The notes: a model not told the origin generated them from the sequence alone. Shown: positions 1-8,442, counted from the first letter of the stretch. The stretch: DNA of 64,000 bases from Motiliproteus sp965230735 (GCF_965230735.1 NZ_OZ246016.1:2170001-2234000), one strand, 5' to 3'. Made by a program: numbers and translations.

Positions 1-1157
1 TCAATGACAGCATGGGCCACGAAACCGGCGACCAACTGCTGAAACAGACGGCGTTGCGGCTGAAGGACTGCGTCGATACCCTCGGCCTGGTGGCACGCCT
101 GGGCAGTGATGAGTTTGCCATCTTGCTACCGAACACCAATGCCGAGGCGATCCGGTCGCTGGGACGACGGATCATCGACGATATCGCCCAACCTTATACG
201 CTGAACAAGTTGCAGCTACAGCTGGGTTGCAGCATCGGCGCCTCGACCTATCCCCAGGATGGGGATGATTATTCGACGCTGCTGAAAAAAGCCGACATTG
301 CCATGTCCAAGGCTAAGTCTGAAGGGACCAACCGGCTGCAGTTATTCACCCAGAATATGCAGGATGCGCTTCAGGCACGGGTGGAGACCGAGCGCTTACT
401 GAGGCGTGCGATCGAACAGCAGCAATTTGAACTCTATCTGCAGCCGATCGTGGAGGTGGATAAGGGCCACGTGATCGGCGCCGAGGCACTGCTTCGCTGG
501 CAGGATCCGGAACGGGGGCTGATATCACCGGCGGACTTTATTCCGGTGGCGGAAGAGTGTGGTCTGATCGTAGCGCTGGGAGAGTGGGTGCTGGAGCAGG
601 CGATGCAGATTCTCAGCGACTGGCAGGCACGGGGGTTGACGCTGCGCTTGTCGGTCAATGTCTCCAGTATCCAGTTCCAGCAACCGGATTTTGTCGGTCG
701 CCTGCTGGCCTTGATGCAACAGTATTCGTTCGAGCGCTCCCGGCTGGTGCTGGAAGTAACCGAAACGGTGTTGATCGACAACCTCAATTATATCGAGCAA
801 CGGATGGCCTCTCTCCGTGCCGAGGGGGTGCGGGTGGCATTGGATGATTTCGGCACCGGTTACTCCTCCCTGAGTTACCTGAAATCGTTGAAAGCCGACT
901 ACATCAAAATCGATCGAAGCTTTATCAACGAGTGTCCGCAGAACTCCAGTGATGCCCATCTGGTGCAGGCGATCATCAGGTTGGCAGCCGGGCTGGAGAT
1001 GGACGTTATCGCCGAAGGGGTGGAAGAGCTGTCCCAACTGGCTTTCCTGAAGGGAACCGGGTGTCGCTATTATCAGGGTTACCTGAAGAGCCGCCCGGTC
1101 CCGATCGCTGAATTTGAAGCGGTGATGGCAGCCGAACGGGAGATCGGCGAACCTTAG
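1..1157 (+). CDS. GGDEF-EAL domain cyclic-di-GMP protein (5' truncated by window edge)
   Basis: Only the C-terminal part is present. The reading frame enters the window inside the GGDEF domain at NDSMGHETGD, so the N-terminal sensory region lies outside. The GGDEF signature reads RLGSDEF, with Ser in the second position, and no RxxD inhibitory site sits five residues before it. Cyclase activity is therefore doubtful. The EAL domain keeps every recognisable catalytic motif: EALLRW, SVNVS, EVTET, DDFGTGYSSL, KIDRSFI, VIAEGVE and QGY. Inference: it works mainly as a c-di-GMP phosphodiesterase, with the GGDEF part possibly regulatory. Its stop codon overlaps the convergent glyoxalase gene by 4 bp. 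Confidence 0.93.
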   Translation, partial: NDSMGHETGDQLLKQTALRLKDCVDTLGLVARLGSDEFAILLPNTNAEAIRSLGRRIIDDIAQPYTLNKLQLQLGCSIGASTYPQDGDDYSTLLKKADIAMSKAKSEGTNRLQLFTQNMQDALQARVETERLLRRAIEQQQFELYLQPIVEVDKGHVIGAEALLRWQDPERGLISPADFIPVAEECGLIVALGEWVLEQAMQILSDWQARGLTLRLSVNVSSIQFQQPDFVGRLLALMQQYSFERSRLVLEVTETVLIDNLNYIEQRMASLRAEGVRVALDDFGTGYSSLSYLKSLKADYIKIDRSFINECPQNSSDAHLVQAIIRLAAGLEMDVIAEGVEELSQLAFLKGTGCRYYQGYLKSRPVPIAEFEAVMAAEREIGEP

Positions 1158-1540
1158 CGCCCGCCGCCCAGCAGTTCAATCTTGTAGCCGTCCGGATCTT
1201 CCACAAATGCCAGTATGGTGCTGCCGTGCTGCATCGGTCCGGCTTCGCGAACCACCTTGCCGCCCTTGGCTTTGATCTTGTCGCAGGCGGCATAGACATC
1301 ATCCACCTCGATGGCGATATGGCCATAGGCGGAGCCCAGCTCGTAGTTGTCGACATCCCAGTTGTGGGTCAGCTCCAGTACGGTGTGGTCGGCTTCATCG
1401 CCGTAGCCGAGGAAGGCAAGGGTAAAACGGCCGCCTTCAAAGTCTTTGCGACGCAACAGCTGCATATCCAGCAGCTCGGTGTAAAACTCGATCGAGCGCT
1501 CCAGGTCGGTAACCCGCAGCATCGTGTGTAGTAAGCGCAT
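1154..1540 (-). CDS. gloA: Lactoylglutathione lyase (glyoxalase I)
   Basis: This is a VOC-fold enzyme that isomerises the hemithioacetal of methylglyoxal and glutathione to S-lactoylglutathione in the cytoplasm. The product is 128 residues if started at MRLLHTMLRV, the conserved N-terminus of the family. An upstream in-frame ATG would add nine unconserved residues and was not used. All four metal ligands known from the E. coli Ni enzyme are at the expected positions: His5, Glu56, His74 and Glu122. It lies convergent to the GGDEF-EAL gene and appears to be a single-gene unit. Confidence 0.95.
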   Translation of the reverse strand: MRLLHTMLRVTDLERSIEFYTELLDMQLLRRKDFEGGRFTLAFLGYGDEADHTVLELTHNWDVDNYELGSAYGHIAIEVDDVYAACDKIKAKGGKVVREAGPMQHGSTILAFVEDPDGYKIELLGGGR

Positions 1541-1717
1541 TCCGTGATCCTCTTTGATCCCCGTCATTCTCGGGAAGGGTTAATAAACGCTATGCTAACG
1601 CTCATTTGCTGGCCGGTCAGTAAACGCTTAACTGGCCTGTTGGTATCGTAGTCACATCTGTACAGTCTGCGGAGCCACAGCTTATAATTTTGCCATCGAT
1701 AAGCAGGGATAGAGAGT

Positions 1718-2047
1718 ATGTTTCAAGATATGAGCAAAAAATTGAATGTATCGATGGAACCGATCAAAGAGCTGATGGAGATTCAGACCCGGATGCTCGA
1801 AAAGCTGACGGAGCAGCAGATTGAATGTGCCAAAGCCTGCATGAATGAAACCATGTCGCAAACCCGCGAGCTGCAAAGCTGCGGTTCGGCGCAGGAGTTG
1901 ATCGAGCTGCAAAAGCGCTATACCCAGACTGTCGAAGCGACACTGAAAAATGCCAGTAACGAGAATCTGGAAACCTTCAACGAGGCGCGCGAGGCGATTG
2001 AGCGACTGACTCAAAATACCTTTGATGCCTTTGCCCCCAAAAAATAA
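1718..2047 (+). CDS. Phasin family protein
   Basis: A 109-residue, almost entirely helical protein without membrane segments or a signal peptide. It is rich in Glu, Gln, Lys and Thr and starts MFQDMSKKLNVSMEPIKEL. This composition and heptad-like pattern match the small phasins that coat polyhydroxyalkanoate granules and related carbon-storage bodies. No PHA synthase gene lies in the window, so the granule role is family inference. An AGAGAG ribosome-binding site precedes the ATG. A hairpin with a 7-bp outer stem follows the stop codon and may end transcription before fldB. Confidence 0.75.
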   Translation: MFQDMSKKLNVSMEPIKELMEIQTRMLEKLTEQQIECAKACMNETMSQTRELQSCGSAQELIELQKRYTQTVEATLKNASNENLETFNEAREAIERLTQNTFDAFAPKK

Positions 2048-2057
2048 CCCTGCACTT

Positions 2058-2093
2058 GCTTGTCTGACGCTGTCGGTGACGGCGTGGACAAGC
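2058..2093 (+). terminator. Hairpin between phasin gene and fldB
   Basis: GCTTGTC and GACAAGC pair perfectly around a partly self-complementary GC-rich loop, followed by a short T-rich run (GTTGTTTGTTG). It could be a weak terminator for the phasin gene or a stabilising 3' end. No long T tract is present, so confidence is low. Confidence 0.35.
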
Positions 2094-2116
2094 GTTGTTT
2101 GTTGAGAAAGAAAGAC

Positions 2117-2623
2117 GTGAAAATCGCATTGATTTACGGTTCAACGACCGGAAATACCGAGGATGTTGCTGAGAAAATTCAGGAAAACCTATCCGGCCAT
2201 GAGGTGCAGCTGTTCGATGTCGCCGACGCATCACCGGCTGAGGCCTGTGTTTTCGACCGTATCATTATGGGGATTCCGACCTGGGATTATGGCGAGATAC
2301 AGTCCGAGTGGGAGGATGTCTGGGAAGAACTCGACGAGCTGGAGCTGAATGGCAAACGCATCGCCTTGTTCGGCCTGGGCGATCAGATCGGCTACGGCGA
2401 CTGGTTCCTCGATGCGATGGGTAAGTTGCACGACAAGCTGACCGAGCGTGGTGCCGAAATAGTCGGCTACTGGCCCAATGAGGGCTACGACTTCAGCGCC
2501 TCGGTGGCGCTGACCCCGGACGGCAAGCAGTTTGTCGGACTGGCGTTGGACGAAGACTGCCAGAGTGAGCTGACCGATGAGCGGGTCAGTAAATGGTGCC
2601 AACAGGTACTGGCAGAGTTCTGA
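2117..2623 (+). CDS. fldB: Flavodoxin FldB
   Basis: A long-chain flavodoxin, a soluble FMN electron carrier. The N-terminal phosphate-binding loop YGSTTGNTEDVAEKI and the blocks GIPTWDYGEIQSEW and GLGDQIGYGDWFLDAMG are typical of the FldB branch. The likely start is a GTG preceded by GAGAAAGAAAG, giving 168 residues that begin directly with the first beta strand. An upstream ATG would add 19 residues with no flavodoxin character. It overlaps the next gene (dgkA) as TGATG, so the two are probably translationally coupled. Confidence 0.9.
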   Translation: MKIALIYGSTTGNTEDVAEKIQENLSGHEVQLFDVADASPAEACVFDRIIMGIPTWDYGEIQSEWEDVWEELDELELNGKRIALFGLGDQIGYGDWFLDAMGKLHDKLTERGAEIVGYWPNEGYDFSASVALTPDGKQFVGLALDEDCQSELTDERVSKWCQQVLAEF

Positions 2624-3000
2624 TGGCCAAACCCGGACGCACCGGCCTCAGTCGGATCTACCACGCCGCGATCTACTCGTGGCAGGGTTTCCGCGCAGCC
2701 TGGAAGCATGAGGCGGCCTTTCGCCAGGAATTGATTCTGGCGATCATTCTGCTGCCTATCGGCCATTGGATCGCGGCCGATGCGGCGGAATTGGCGCTGC
2801 TCTACCTGCCGGTCGGTCTGGTGTTACTGATGGAGCTGATGAACTCGGCCATCGAAGCCGTGGTGGATCGGGTCAGCGAAGAACGCCATCCGCTGTCGGG
2901 GCGGGCCAAGGATATCGGTTCAGCGGCGGTTTTCCTTTCTCTGGTACTGTTGGCAGTGGTCTGGGGGCTGGTGGCGTTTAAGAACTGGCCGCTGTGGTAA
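2623..3000 (+). CDS. dgkA: Diacylglycerol kinase
   Basis: A small integral membrane kinase of about 125 residues that phosphorylates diacylglycerol to phosphatidic acid and recycles the DAG released during osmoregulated glucan synthesis. The DgkA signature MELMNSAIEAVVDRVS is followed by the usual RAKDIGSAAVFLSL segment, and three hydrophobic helices are visible. The ATG overlaps the fldB stop codon; a further upstream start lies inside fldB and is rejected. It contains the conserved catalytic Glu (in NSAIEA). Confidence 0.95.
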   Translation: MAKPGRTGLSRIYHAAIYSWQGFRAAWKHEAAFRQELILAIILLPIGHWIAADAAELALLYLPVGLVLLMELMNSAIEAVVDRVSEERHPLSGRAKDIGSAAVFLSLVLLAVVWGLVAFKNWPLW

Positions 3001-3071
3001 TCCGCAACGATTGAATCATTTGTGTCATGGCCTGTCTGAGGGGCAATGACTTTAAACTGAAGGCGAAATTA

Positions 3072-3764
3072 ATGATCTCTATGACTCAACGCTGGACTCG
3101 ATTCTGGCGCTCCTCCCTGTTGATGGTGCTGGCGATGCTGGTTGGTGGTTTGGCTCAGGCGCAGTCTTCCACGCCGGAGCAGGTTATCGATAGCAGTTAC
3201 CAGTCGTTGCAGCGCCTGATCGATGACAAGGTGCTGGTGGCCGGTATGCCCGATGCGGAGCTGCTGGCGCTGATGGAAAAAGAGCTGGGACCGGTGGTCG
3301 ACTTCCCCCGGATCGCTCGTAAGGTGATGGGTAAGCACGGCCGTAAAGCCAGCGATGAGCAGAAGCAGAACTTTGTGGAGATTTTCAAGCACTCGCTGGT
3401 GAAGACCTACAGCAAAGGGCTGGAGAATCTGGATCAGCTCAAAGAGGTCGAGATCGGCACGGCGGTTTACGACAAGAAAAAGAAGCGGGCCAAGGTTCCT
3501 TCGGTCATTACGCTGAAGGATGGGCAGACCTTCCAGGTGCAATACGCGCTTTACCTGAACAAGGCCAATGAGTGGAAGGTGGAAAATATCATCGCCGAAG
3601 GGATCAATATCGGTTTGGTATTCCGTAACCAGTTCGCCCACTTTATGGAGCAGCACAAAGACGTCGGTAAGGTGATCGATAACTGGGCCATCGCGACAGC
3701 CGAAAAAGAGCAGACCGGCGACGCTAAGGCCGACGAAGAGACGGACGACGAGGAAAAGAGCTAA
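3072..3764 (+). CDS. MlaC/Ttg2D-family phospholipid-binding periplasmic protein
   Basis: A secreted protein of 230 residues with a signal peptide (hydrophobic LLMVLAMLVGGLAQA, cleavage after AQA). The mature part matches the MlaC/Ttg2D/HpnM family, periplasmic carriers that move phospholipids between the outer membrane and an inner-membrane MCE transporter. Typical features are the helical N-terminus, VVDFPRIARKVMG and the beta region ending in KVENIIAEGINIGL. The C-terminus carries an acidic tail (DAKADEETDDEEKS) that is not part of the usual fold. No mlaD, mlaE or mlaF gene is nearby, so it acts as an orphan carrier or serves a transporter elsewhere. A nearby upstream start would add 15 unrelated residues. 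Confidence 0.85.
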   Translation: MISMTQRWTRFWRSSLLMVLAMLVGGLAQAQSSTPEQVIDSSYQSLQRLIDDKVLVAGMPDAELLALMEKELGPVVDFPRIARKVMGKHGRKASDEQKQNFVEIFKHSLVKTYSKGLENLDQLKEVEIGTAVYDKKKKRAKVPSVITLKDGQTFQVQYALYLNKANEWKVENIIAEGINIGLVFRNQFAHFMEQHKDVGKVIDNWAIATAEKEQTGDAKADEETDDEEKS

Positions 3765-3783
3765 CGCTGACCTCCCGTTGAAG

Positions 3784-3812
3784 AAATGCCGCGCTGGACG
3801 CGGCATTTTTTA
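3784..3812. terminator. Bidirectional rho-independent terminator
   Basis: ATGCCGCG / CGCGGCAT stem with a CTGGA loop and a T run on the plus side. A short A run on the other side could serve the convergent YceI gene. Confidence 0.85.
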
Positions 3813-3855
3813 TGCCTGCAAGATGCTATCTTGGCAAGAACGCAGCCCGGTCAGG

Positions 3856-4431
3856 TTACTGCTGATCGAATACCAGGCTGAAATTGATCGGCACGGTCAG
3901 TGAAATCACCGGCAGGTTTGCGACCTTGCGTAAGGCTTCGATACCGGAGTCCAGACCGTAATCCTGGGCCTTCAATGCAATCGGATGGGCCGTATTGACC
4001 TGCAACCGATGGTCGCTCAGCTTAAACACATTCAGTGCCGCCGGCAGCGGCTTTTCAATGCCGAGTATCGACAGCGTGCCTTCCGCATTCACGGCCATAC
4101 GCTGGCCCGGTTTCAGAGCCTTGAGCTGTTCAGGATCCACCTTGACCCGGTAGCTGGCGGCGGGGAATTTCGGGATATCGAACAGCATCGATTGCATCCG
4201 TTGGTCCCGGATTTCGATCCCGGTGTGGACCGATGCGAGGTCCAAGGTCAATTCCGCTTCACCCGAATCACTGATCCTGCCTTCGTAACGGTTGAAGGTG
4301 TGAATCTCATAGGCATGATTCTTCTTGATCGAGGCGAAACTGAAGCTGGAGTCATCCAGATTCAGTGCCCAGTCGGCGTGACTGAGGGTAGCGATACTGC
4401 TCAGGCAAACGATGGCCAGGAGTGATTTCAT
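3856..4431 (-). CDS. YceI family secreted lipid-binding protein
   Basis: A 191-residue protein with a signal peptide (LLAIVCLSSIATLSHA). The mature domain has the YceI lipocalin-like pattern: DSSFSFASIKKNHAYEIHTFNRYEG near the start, then SVHTGIEIRDQRMQSMLFDIPKFP, and LSILGIEKPLPAALNVF. Members of this family are periplasmic proteins that bind isoprenoid-type lipids. The physiological ligand here is unknown. It appears to be a monocistronic gene, convergent with the MlaC-like gene. Confidence 0.88.
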   Translation of the reverse strand: MKSLLAIVCLSSIATLSHADWALNLDDSSFSFASIKKNHAYEIHTFNRYEGRISDSGEAELTLDLASVHTGIEIRDQRMQSMLFDIPKFPAASYRVKVDPEQLKALKPGQRMAVNAEGTLSILGIEKPLPAALNVFKLSDHRLQVNTAHPIALKAQDYGLDSGIEALRKVANLPVISLTVPINFSLVFDQQ

Positions 4432-4678
4432 CGGCTTTTCCTTAAGGTTGTCAGTCTGTTCATTGTTCAGCTACTGCCTGGGTGATCCACCCCGAGCCTC
4501 CTACATCATAGTCAAAGCCGACTGTTTTGCTGCGGTTTTGGTCCTCAGTGCCGAAAAGAGAAAGGCGCTTGGGGCAGGTCGGGCTATGCTAGGGGTATCG
4601 AAACCGGGGCAGGGCACCAAGATCCTGTTGGGTGGTTAACGTGCCGGGGTATTACTTGGATATCGAAGAGGGGGCGAA

Positions 4679-5218
4679 ATGGACTGGATGCAGGTAATCG
4701 GATTCTGGTTTGAGGAGATCAAGGCGTCTAAACACTGGGTCAAGGATGAAGCGTTTGACCGGCTGATCGCCGAGCGATTCGGTGCCGTTCATACAGCCGC
4801 CGCGCAGGCTGAACTCTTTCAGTGGCGACAGCAGCCGCAGGGGCGCTTGGCGGAGATCATCGTGCTGGATCAGTTTTCCCGCAATATCTACCGTGATCAG
4901 GCCGCCGCGTTCGCTTGTGATGCCCAGGCGCTGGTTCTGGCCCAGGAGGCCGTGGCGCTGGGGGTTGATCAGCAGCTGGAGCCGACGCAGCGAACCTTTC
5001 TGTATATGCCCTACATGCACAGCGAGTCGGCATTGATTCATCAGCAGGCGGTTGAGCTGTTTCAGCAGCCGGGTTTGGAGGATAACTACTCGTTTGAGCT
5101 TAAACACAAAGAGATTATCGACCGCTTCGGCCGTTATCCCCATCGCAATGCGATTCTCGGGCGTGATTCTAGTGCCGAGGAGCGTGAATTTCTCACCCAG
5201 CCCGGCTCCTCATTTTGA
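4679..5218 (+). CDS. DUF924 family protein
   Basis: A soluble 179-residue helical protein of the DUF924 family. Diagnostic stretches are VIGFWF near the N-terminus, IIVLDQFSRNIYR in the middle, FLYMPYMHSE, and FGRYPHRNAILGR near the C-terminus. The fold is tetratricopeptide-like, and the biochemical function of the family is not established. A strong GAGGGGG ribosome-binding site fixes the start at MDWMQV. It stands alone, in the same direction as the following DHH gene but with a 147 bp gap. Confidence 0.9.
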   Translation: MDWMQVIGFWFEEIKASKHWVKDEAFDRLIAERFGAVHTAAAQAELFQWRQQPQGRLAEIIVLDQFSRNIYRDQAAAFACDAQALVLAQEAVALGVDQQLEPTQRTFLYMPYMHSESALIHQQAVELFQQPGLEDNYSFELKHKEIIDRFGRYPHRNAILGRDSSAEEREFLTQPGSSF

Positions 5219-5365
5219 TCCGGGTTGGCGCTGATAGGGATACCCTGGCTGCCGTAGGGTACGGTCTTTAGATTTGGATCAATGCGGCCGTTGATGGGTG
5301 CTGTATTGTCGATGGGGTCTGTGAAATCGCCGTAAATTGAAGCGGCTAAGGAACAAGGGCTTGCC

Positions 5366-6298
5366 ATGAGTGAGAATAAATATCGTTTGGTGACGCGTAG
5401 TGACTTTGACGGTCTGGTTTGTGCGGTATTGCTTAAGCATTTGAATTTGATTGATGAAATAACCTTTGTTCATCCCAAGGATATGCAGGATGGATTGATC
5501 GAGGTCGGGCCGAACGATATCACCACCAATCTGCCCTATGTGCCCGGCGCCCATCTGGTGTTCGATCACCATGAGTCAGAAACGGTCCGTAATGCGGCCG
5601 CCATCGACAACCATATTATCGAAGCCAAGGCACCCTCTGCGGCACGGGTGGTGTGGCAGCACTACGGCGGTCATGATGCCTTCCCGGCGGCCTGGGATGA
5701 GATGATGGAGGCGGTCGATAAGGCCGACTCGGCCCAGTTCAGCCGTGAAGAGATACTGAATCCGCAGGGCTGGGTACTGCTCAATTTCCTGATGGACTCG
5801 CGCACCGGACTGGGGCGTTTCCGCAATTTCCGCATCTCCAACTATCAGCTGATGATGGAGCTGATCGATGCCTGCAAGGATATGACCATCGACCAGATTC
5901 TGCAGCTGCCCGATGTGCAGGAGCGGGTCGTGCTGTTCCGCGAGCACGAACAGAACTTCGAACAACAGCTGAAGCGCTGCGTCCGGGTCTATGACAATTT
6001 GCTGGTGTTGGATCTGCGCGACGAGGAGACGATCTGGGCTGGTAACCGCTTTATGATCTATGCGCTGTACCCGCAATGTAATATCTCGATCCATGTGCTC
6101 TGGGGGCTGAAACAGCAGAACACGGTTTTCGCCACCGGCAAGTCGATCTTTGACCGTAGCTCGCGCACCAATATCGGCGAATTGATGCTTCGATACGGTG
6201 GCGGTGGCCACGATGCGGCGGGAACCTGTCAGGTTGCCAACGATGAAGCGGACGAAACCCTGGCGGCATTGATCAAGAAGATCACCGCCGACGGCTGA
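5366..6298 (+). CDS. DHH-family phosphoesterase (exopolyphosphatase-like)
   Basis: A 310-residue enzyme. The N-terminal DHH domain shows RSDFDGLVCAVLL and the signature DHHE after LVF, which bind the catalytic divalent metals. The C-terminal DHHA1-type substrate domain ends with the glycine-rich GGGGHDAAGTCQV. Family members cleave phosphodiester or phosphoanhydride bonds in oligonucleotides, cyclic dinucleotides or polyphosphate. The sequence alone does not fix the substrate, and it lacks the membrane or PAS domains of c-di-AMP phosphodiesterases. A strong terminator follows. Confidence 0.88.
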   Translation: MSENKYRLVTRSDFDGLVCAVLLKHLNLIDEITFVHPKDMQDGLIEVGPNDITTNLPYVPGAHLVFDHHESETVRNAAAIDNHIIEAKAPSAARVVWQHYGGHDAFPAAWDEMMEAVDKADSAQFSREEILNPQGWVLLNFLMDSRTGLGRFRNFRISNYQLMMELIDACKDMTIDQILQLPDVQERVVLFREHEQNFEQQLKRCVRVYDNLLVLDLRDEETIWAGNRFMIYALYPQCNISIHVLWGLKQQNTVFATGKSIFDRSSRTNIGELMLRYGGGGHDAAGTCQVANDEADETLAALIKKITADG

Positions 6299-6318
6299 AC
6301 CTTTTGCTCCGGGAATAA

Positions 6319-6346
6319 ATAAGCGGCTTTCGAGCCGCTTTTTTTC
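6319..6346 (+). terminator. Rho-independent terminator after DHH gene
   Basis: AAGCGGCT / AGCCGCTT stem with a TTCG tetraloop and a T run. Confidence 0.9.
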
Positions 6347-6428
6347 TATCAGGTCAAACACAGGCATCGTCTTTTTCCACAGGAGTGCGTCTTTATAGAG
6401 CAAACCCAACCGTTATGTGAGACAAGCG

Positions 6429-7133
6429 ATGCTTAAAGTAGTCAGTTTCAAAATTTGTCCGTTCGTCCAGCGGGTCACCGCACTGCTGGAAGCCAAGCAG
6501 ATTCCCTACCAAGTGGAATACATCAGCCTGAGCGACAAACCCCAATGGTTCTTGGAGATCTCACCCAATGGCCAGGTGCCGCTGCTGGTGACCGAAACCG
6601 GTAGCGTCTTGTTCGAATCCGATGCCATCGTCGAGTATCTGGAGGAGGCTTACCCGGCTTTGCAGCCAGAGGTTGGGTCCGAACAGCGAGCCTTGGATCG
6701 GGCCTGGAGTTATCTGGCCAGCAAACACTACCTGGTCCAGTGTAGCGCTCAACGCAGCCCGGATACGGATACGCTGATTGAGCGTCGGGCTAAGTTGGAC
6801 AGCGCGTTCAGTAAAGTGGAGCTAGCGCTCGCTGATGGCCCTTACTTTAACGGCACGGCCTTGAGCATGGTGGATATCGCCTGGCTGCCCCTGCTGCACC
6901 GGGCCGCGGTGATCGAACGACGTAGCGGTTATGATTTTTTGTCAGGGTTCCCAAAGGTCAAACACTGGCAACAGGCGCTACTGGCCACCGGGCTGGCCGA
7001 GAAGTCGGTTTCGGCGGACTTTGACGACCGCTTCAGCGAGTTCTATCTTTCCGATCAGACCCTGTTAGGCCGTGGCGAGAACTGCAACTCGAATGAAAGC
7101 GACCAAGCCTGTGCCAACAGCAGCTGTTGCTAG
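6429..7133 (+). CDS. Glutathione S-transferase family protein with Cys-rich C-terminus
   Basis: A 234-residue cytosolic protein. The N-terminal thioredoxin-like domain begins MLKVVSFKICPFVQRV, with a Cys in the position of the omega-class catalytic residue. The glutathione-binding VPLLV and ESDAIVEYLEE elements follow, then a helical C-terminal domain. A GTG four codons upstream is an alternative start. The last 18 residues are unusual: after the normal fold ends the chain reads GENCNSNESDQACANSSCC, with four cysteines and a terminal vicinal pair. It is followed by sigZ in the same direction, 73 bp away. Function is inferred: glutathione-dependent detoxification or thiol transfer. Confidence 0.85.
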   Translation: MLKVVSFKICPFVQRVTALLEAKQIPYQVEYISLSDKPQWFLEISPNGQVPLLVTETGSVLFESDAIVEYLEEAYPALQPEVGSEQRALDRAWSYLASKHYLVQCSAQRSPDTDTLIERRAKLDSAFSKVELALADGPYFNGTALSMVDIAWLPLLHRAAVIERRSGYDFLSGFPKVKHWQQALLATGLAEKSVSADFDDRFSEFYLSDQTLLGRGENCNSNESDQACANSSCC

Positions 7134-7206
7134 CCATCGTGGTTGTAACAAGGCCAAGGGTGAGGCTTGGCTGTCGGGCTTGGCATTATTTGGATAGGGG
7201 AGCGTT

Positions 7207-7776
7207 GTGACGATCGAACAGATCTGGCAAGAGTACAGCGCCAGCCTGAAGCGGCTGTTGCAATCGAAGGTCGCCAATCCGGCCGATGTCGATGATCTGC
7301 TGCAGGAGGTCTTGATCAAGACCCACCAGCAGATCGGTAGCCTGCGCGGTGCCGATCGATTGAAGCCCTGGCTCTATACTCTAACCCGGAATGTGGTGAT
7401 CGATTTCTACCGCCGACGAGGACGCCAGAACAACTGGCTGACTGACGAGCCGCAGGCCGGAGAACAGCAGAGCGAAGGGCTGTGGTTCGACAACGAGCCG
7501 GTTGCGTTACAACAGCTGGGTGACTGTGTAAAACCCTTTATCGACGGTCTGGATGCTGAGGCGGCAGCGCTGCTGCGAGCGGTTGATATCGAAGGCCGCT
7601 CGCAAAAAGCGTTGGCCGAGGAGCTGGGGGTCAGTTACTCGACCCTGAAGTCTCGTGTCCAACGGGCCCGGCTGCAGCTGAGACAGTTGTTTGAGGGTTG
7701 CTGTGCGATGGAGCTGGACCACCGCGGCAATCTGATCGGTTACCAGCCGCACCAGCGGGAGTGTCGACGCTGTTGA
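7207..7776 (+). CDS. sigZ: RNA polymerase sigma factor SigZ
   Basis: A 189-residue ECF-type sigma factor. Region 2 is seen in DVDDLLQEVLIKTHQQIG and PWLYTLTRNVVIDFYRR (residues about 25-75). Region 4 is the helix-turn-helix SQKALAEELGVSYSTLKSRV at about 135-155. The C-terminal extension, GCCAMELDHRGNLIGYQP ending in CRRC, is characteristic of the SigZ branch. The start is GTG with a GGGGAG site upstream. No anti-sigma gene is adjacent, so control may act through the Cys-rich tail or elsewhere. The preceding glutathione transferase may be a co-transcribed partner. Confidence 0.88.
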   Translation: MTIEQIWQEYSASLKRLLQSKVANPADVDDLLQEVLIKTHQQIGSLRGADRLKPWLYTLTRNVVIDFYRRRGRQNNWLTDEPQAGEQQSEGLWFDNEPVALQQLGDCVKPFIDGLDAEAAALLRAVDIEGRSQKALAEELGVSYSTLKSRVQRARLQLRQLFEGCCAMELDHRGNLIGYQPHQRECRRC

Positions 7777-7817
7777 TCATCGCCCGATGCAGAATGTGCG
7801 GTATTGCCTAGAGTGAT

Positions 7818-7839
7818 AAGGCTGGGCCAGGCCCAGCCT
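7818..7839. terminator. GC-rich hairpin between sigZ and the VOC gene
   Basis: Near-perfect stem GGCTGGGCC / GGCCCAGCC with a single-base loop, between convergent genes. A T tract is lacking on both strands, so it may be a structural 3' end rather than an intrinsic terminator. Confidence 0.5.
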
Positions 7840-7853
7840 GATGGCTGCCGGCT

Positions 7854-8384
7854 TCAGCTATAGGCGCCTGAGGCGTAATGCAGCTCGTAGCTGTGGCTGT
7901 AGATCTCCAGAATATTGCCGAACGGATCTTCCATGTAGATCATCCGGTAAGGTTTTTCGCCGGGATAATAGTATCGGGGTGCCGCCATCCGTTTCTTACC
8001 GCCGGCGGCGACGATCTTTTCAGCCAAACCTTCCACATCCGGATCCTGGACACAGAAGTGGAAGATACCGGTCTTCCAGTACTCGAAGTTGTTTTCAGGC
8101 TTCTGCTGATTGTTGAATTGAAACAGCTCGACGCCGATCCGGTCACCGGTGGACAGGTGGGCGATCTTGAATGACTCCCAGTTCGGGCCGAACACATCGG
8201 TACACATCTGACCGATGGCGCTGTCATCTTCGATGATCTCGGTGGGTTCCATGATCAGGTACCAGCCCAGCACCTCGGTGTAGAACTTCACCGCCGCTTC
8301 AAGATCCGGAACAGAAATACCGATATGGGAAAAAGTACGCGGGTAGGGGGCTTGATTCGGTTGTGGCTTGATTGGCTGAGTCAT
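7854..8384 (-). CDS. VOC family protein (glyoxalase/dioxygenase-like)
   Basis: A 176-residue protein with two vicinal-oxygen-chelate half-domains. The first starts FSHIGISVPDLEAAVKFYTEVLGW and the second has IFHFCVQDPDVEGLAEKI and ends MIYMEDPFGNILEIYSHSYE. Candidate metal ligands are the His in SHIGI, the His in IFHF and the Glu in ILEIY. Members include lactoylglutathione lyases, fosfomycin-resistance proteins and ring-cleavage dioxygenases; the reaction here is unknown. The second of two nearby ATGs was chosen because GGAG lies 8 nt upstream of it. It is divergent from a LysR gene, which probably regulates it. Confidence 0.85.
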   Translation of the reverse strand: MTQPIKPQPNQAPYPRTFSHIGISVPDLEAAVKFYTEVLGWYLIMEPTEIIEDDSAIGQMCTDVFGPNWESFKIAHLSTGDRIGVELFQFNNQQKPENNFEYWKTGIFHFCVQDPDVEGLAEKIVAAGGKKRMAAPRYYYPGEKPYRMIYMEDPFGNILEIYSHSYELHYASGAYS

Positions 8385-8442
8385 CTGCATGTCTCCATCG
8401 GGTTGGGATGCGAGCAGTGTATGGAGTGACCATGCTAATATG

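Noticed and set aside
4412..4639. 75-codon frame in the space between YceI and DUF924 genes
   Set aside because: No ribosome-binding site or recognisable pattern; overlaps the start of the YceI gene and its promoter.
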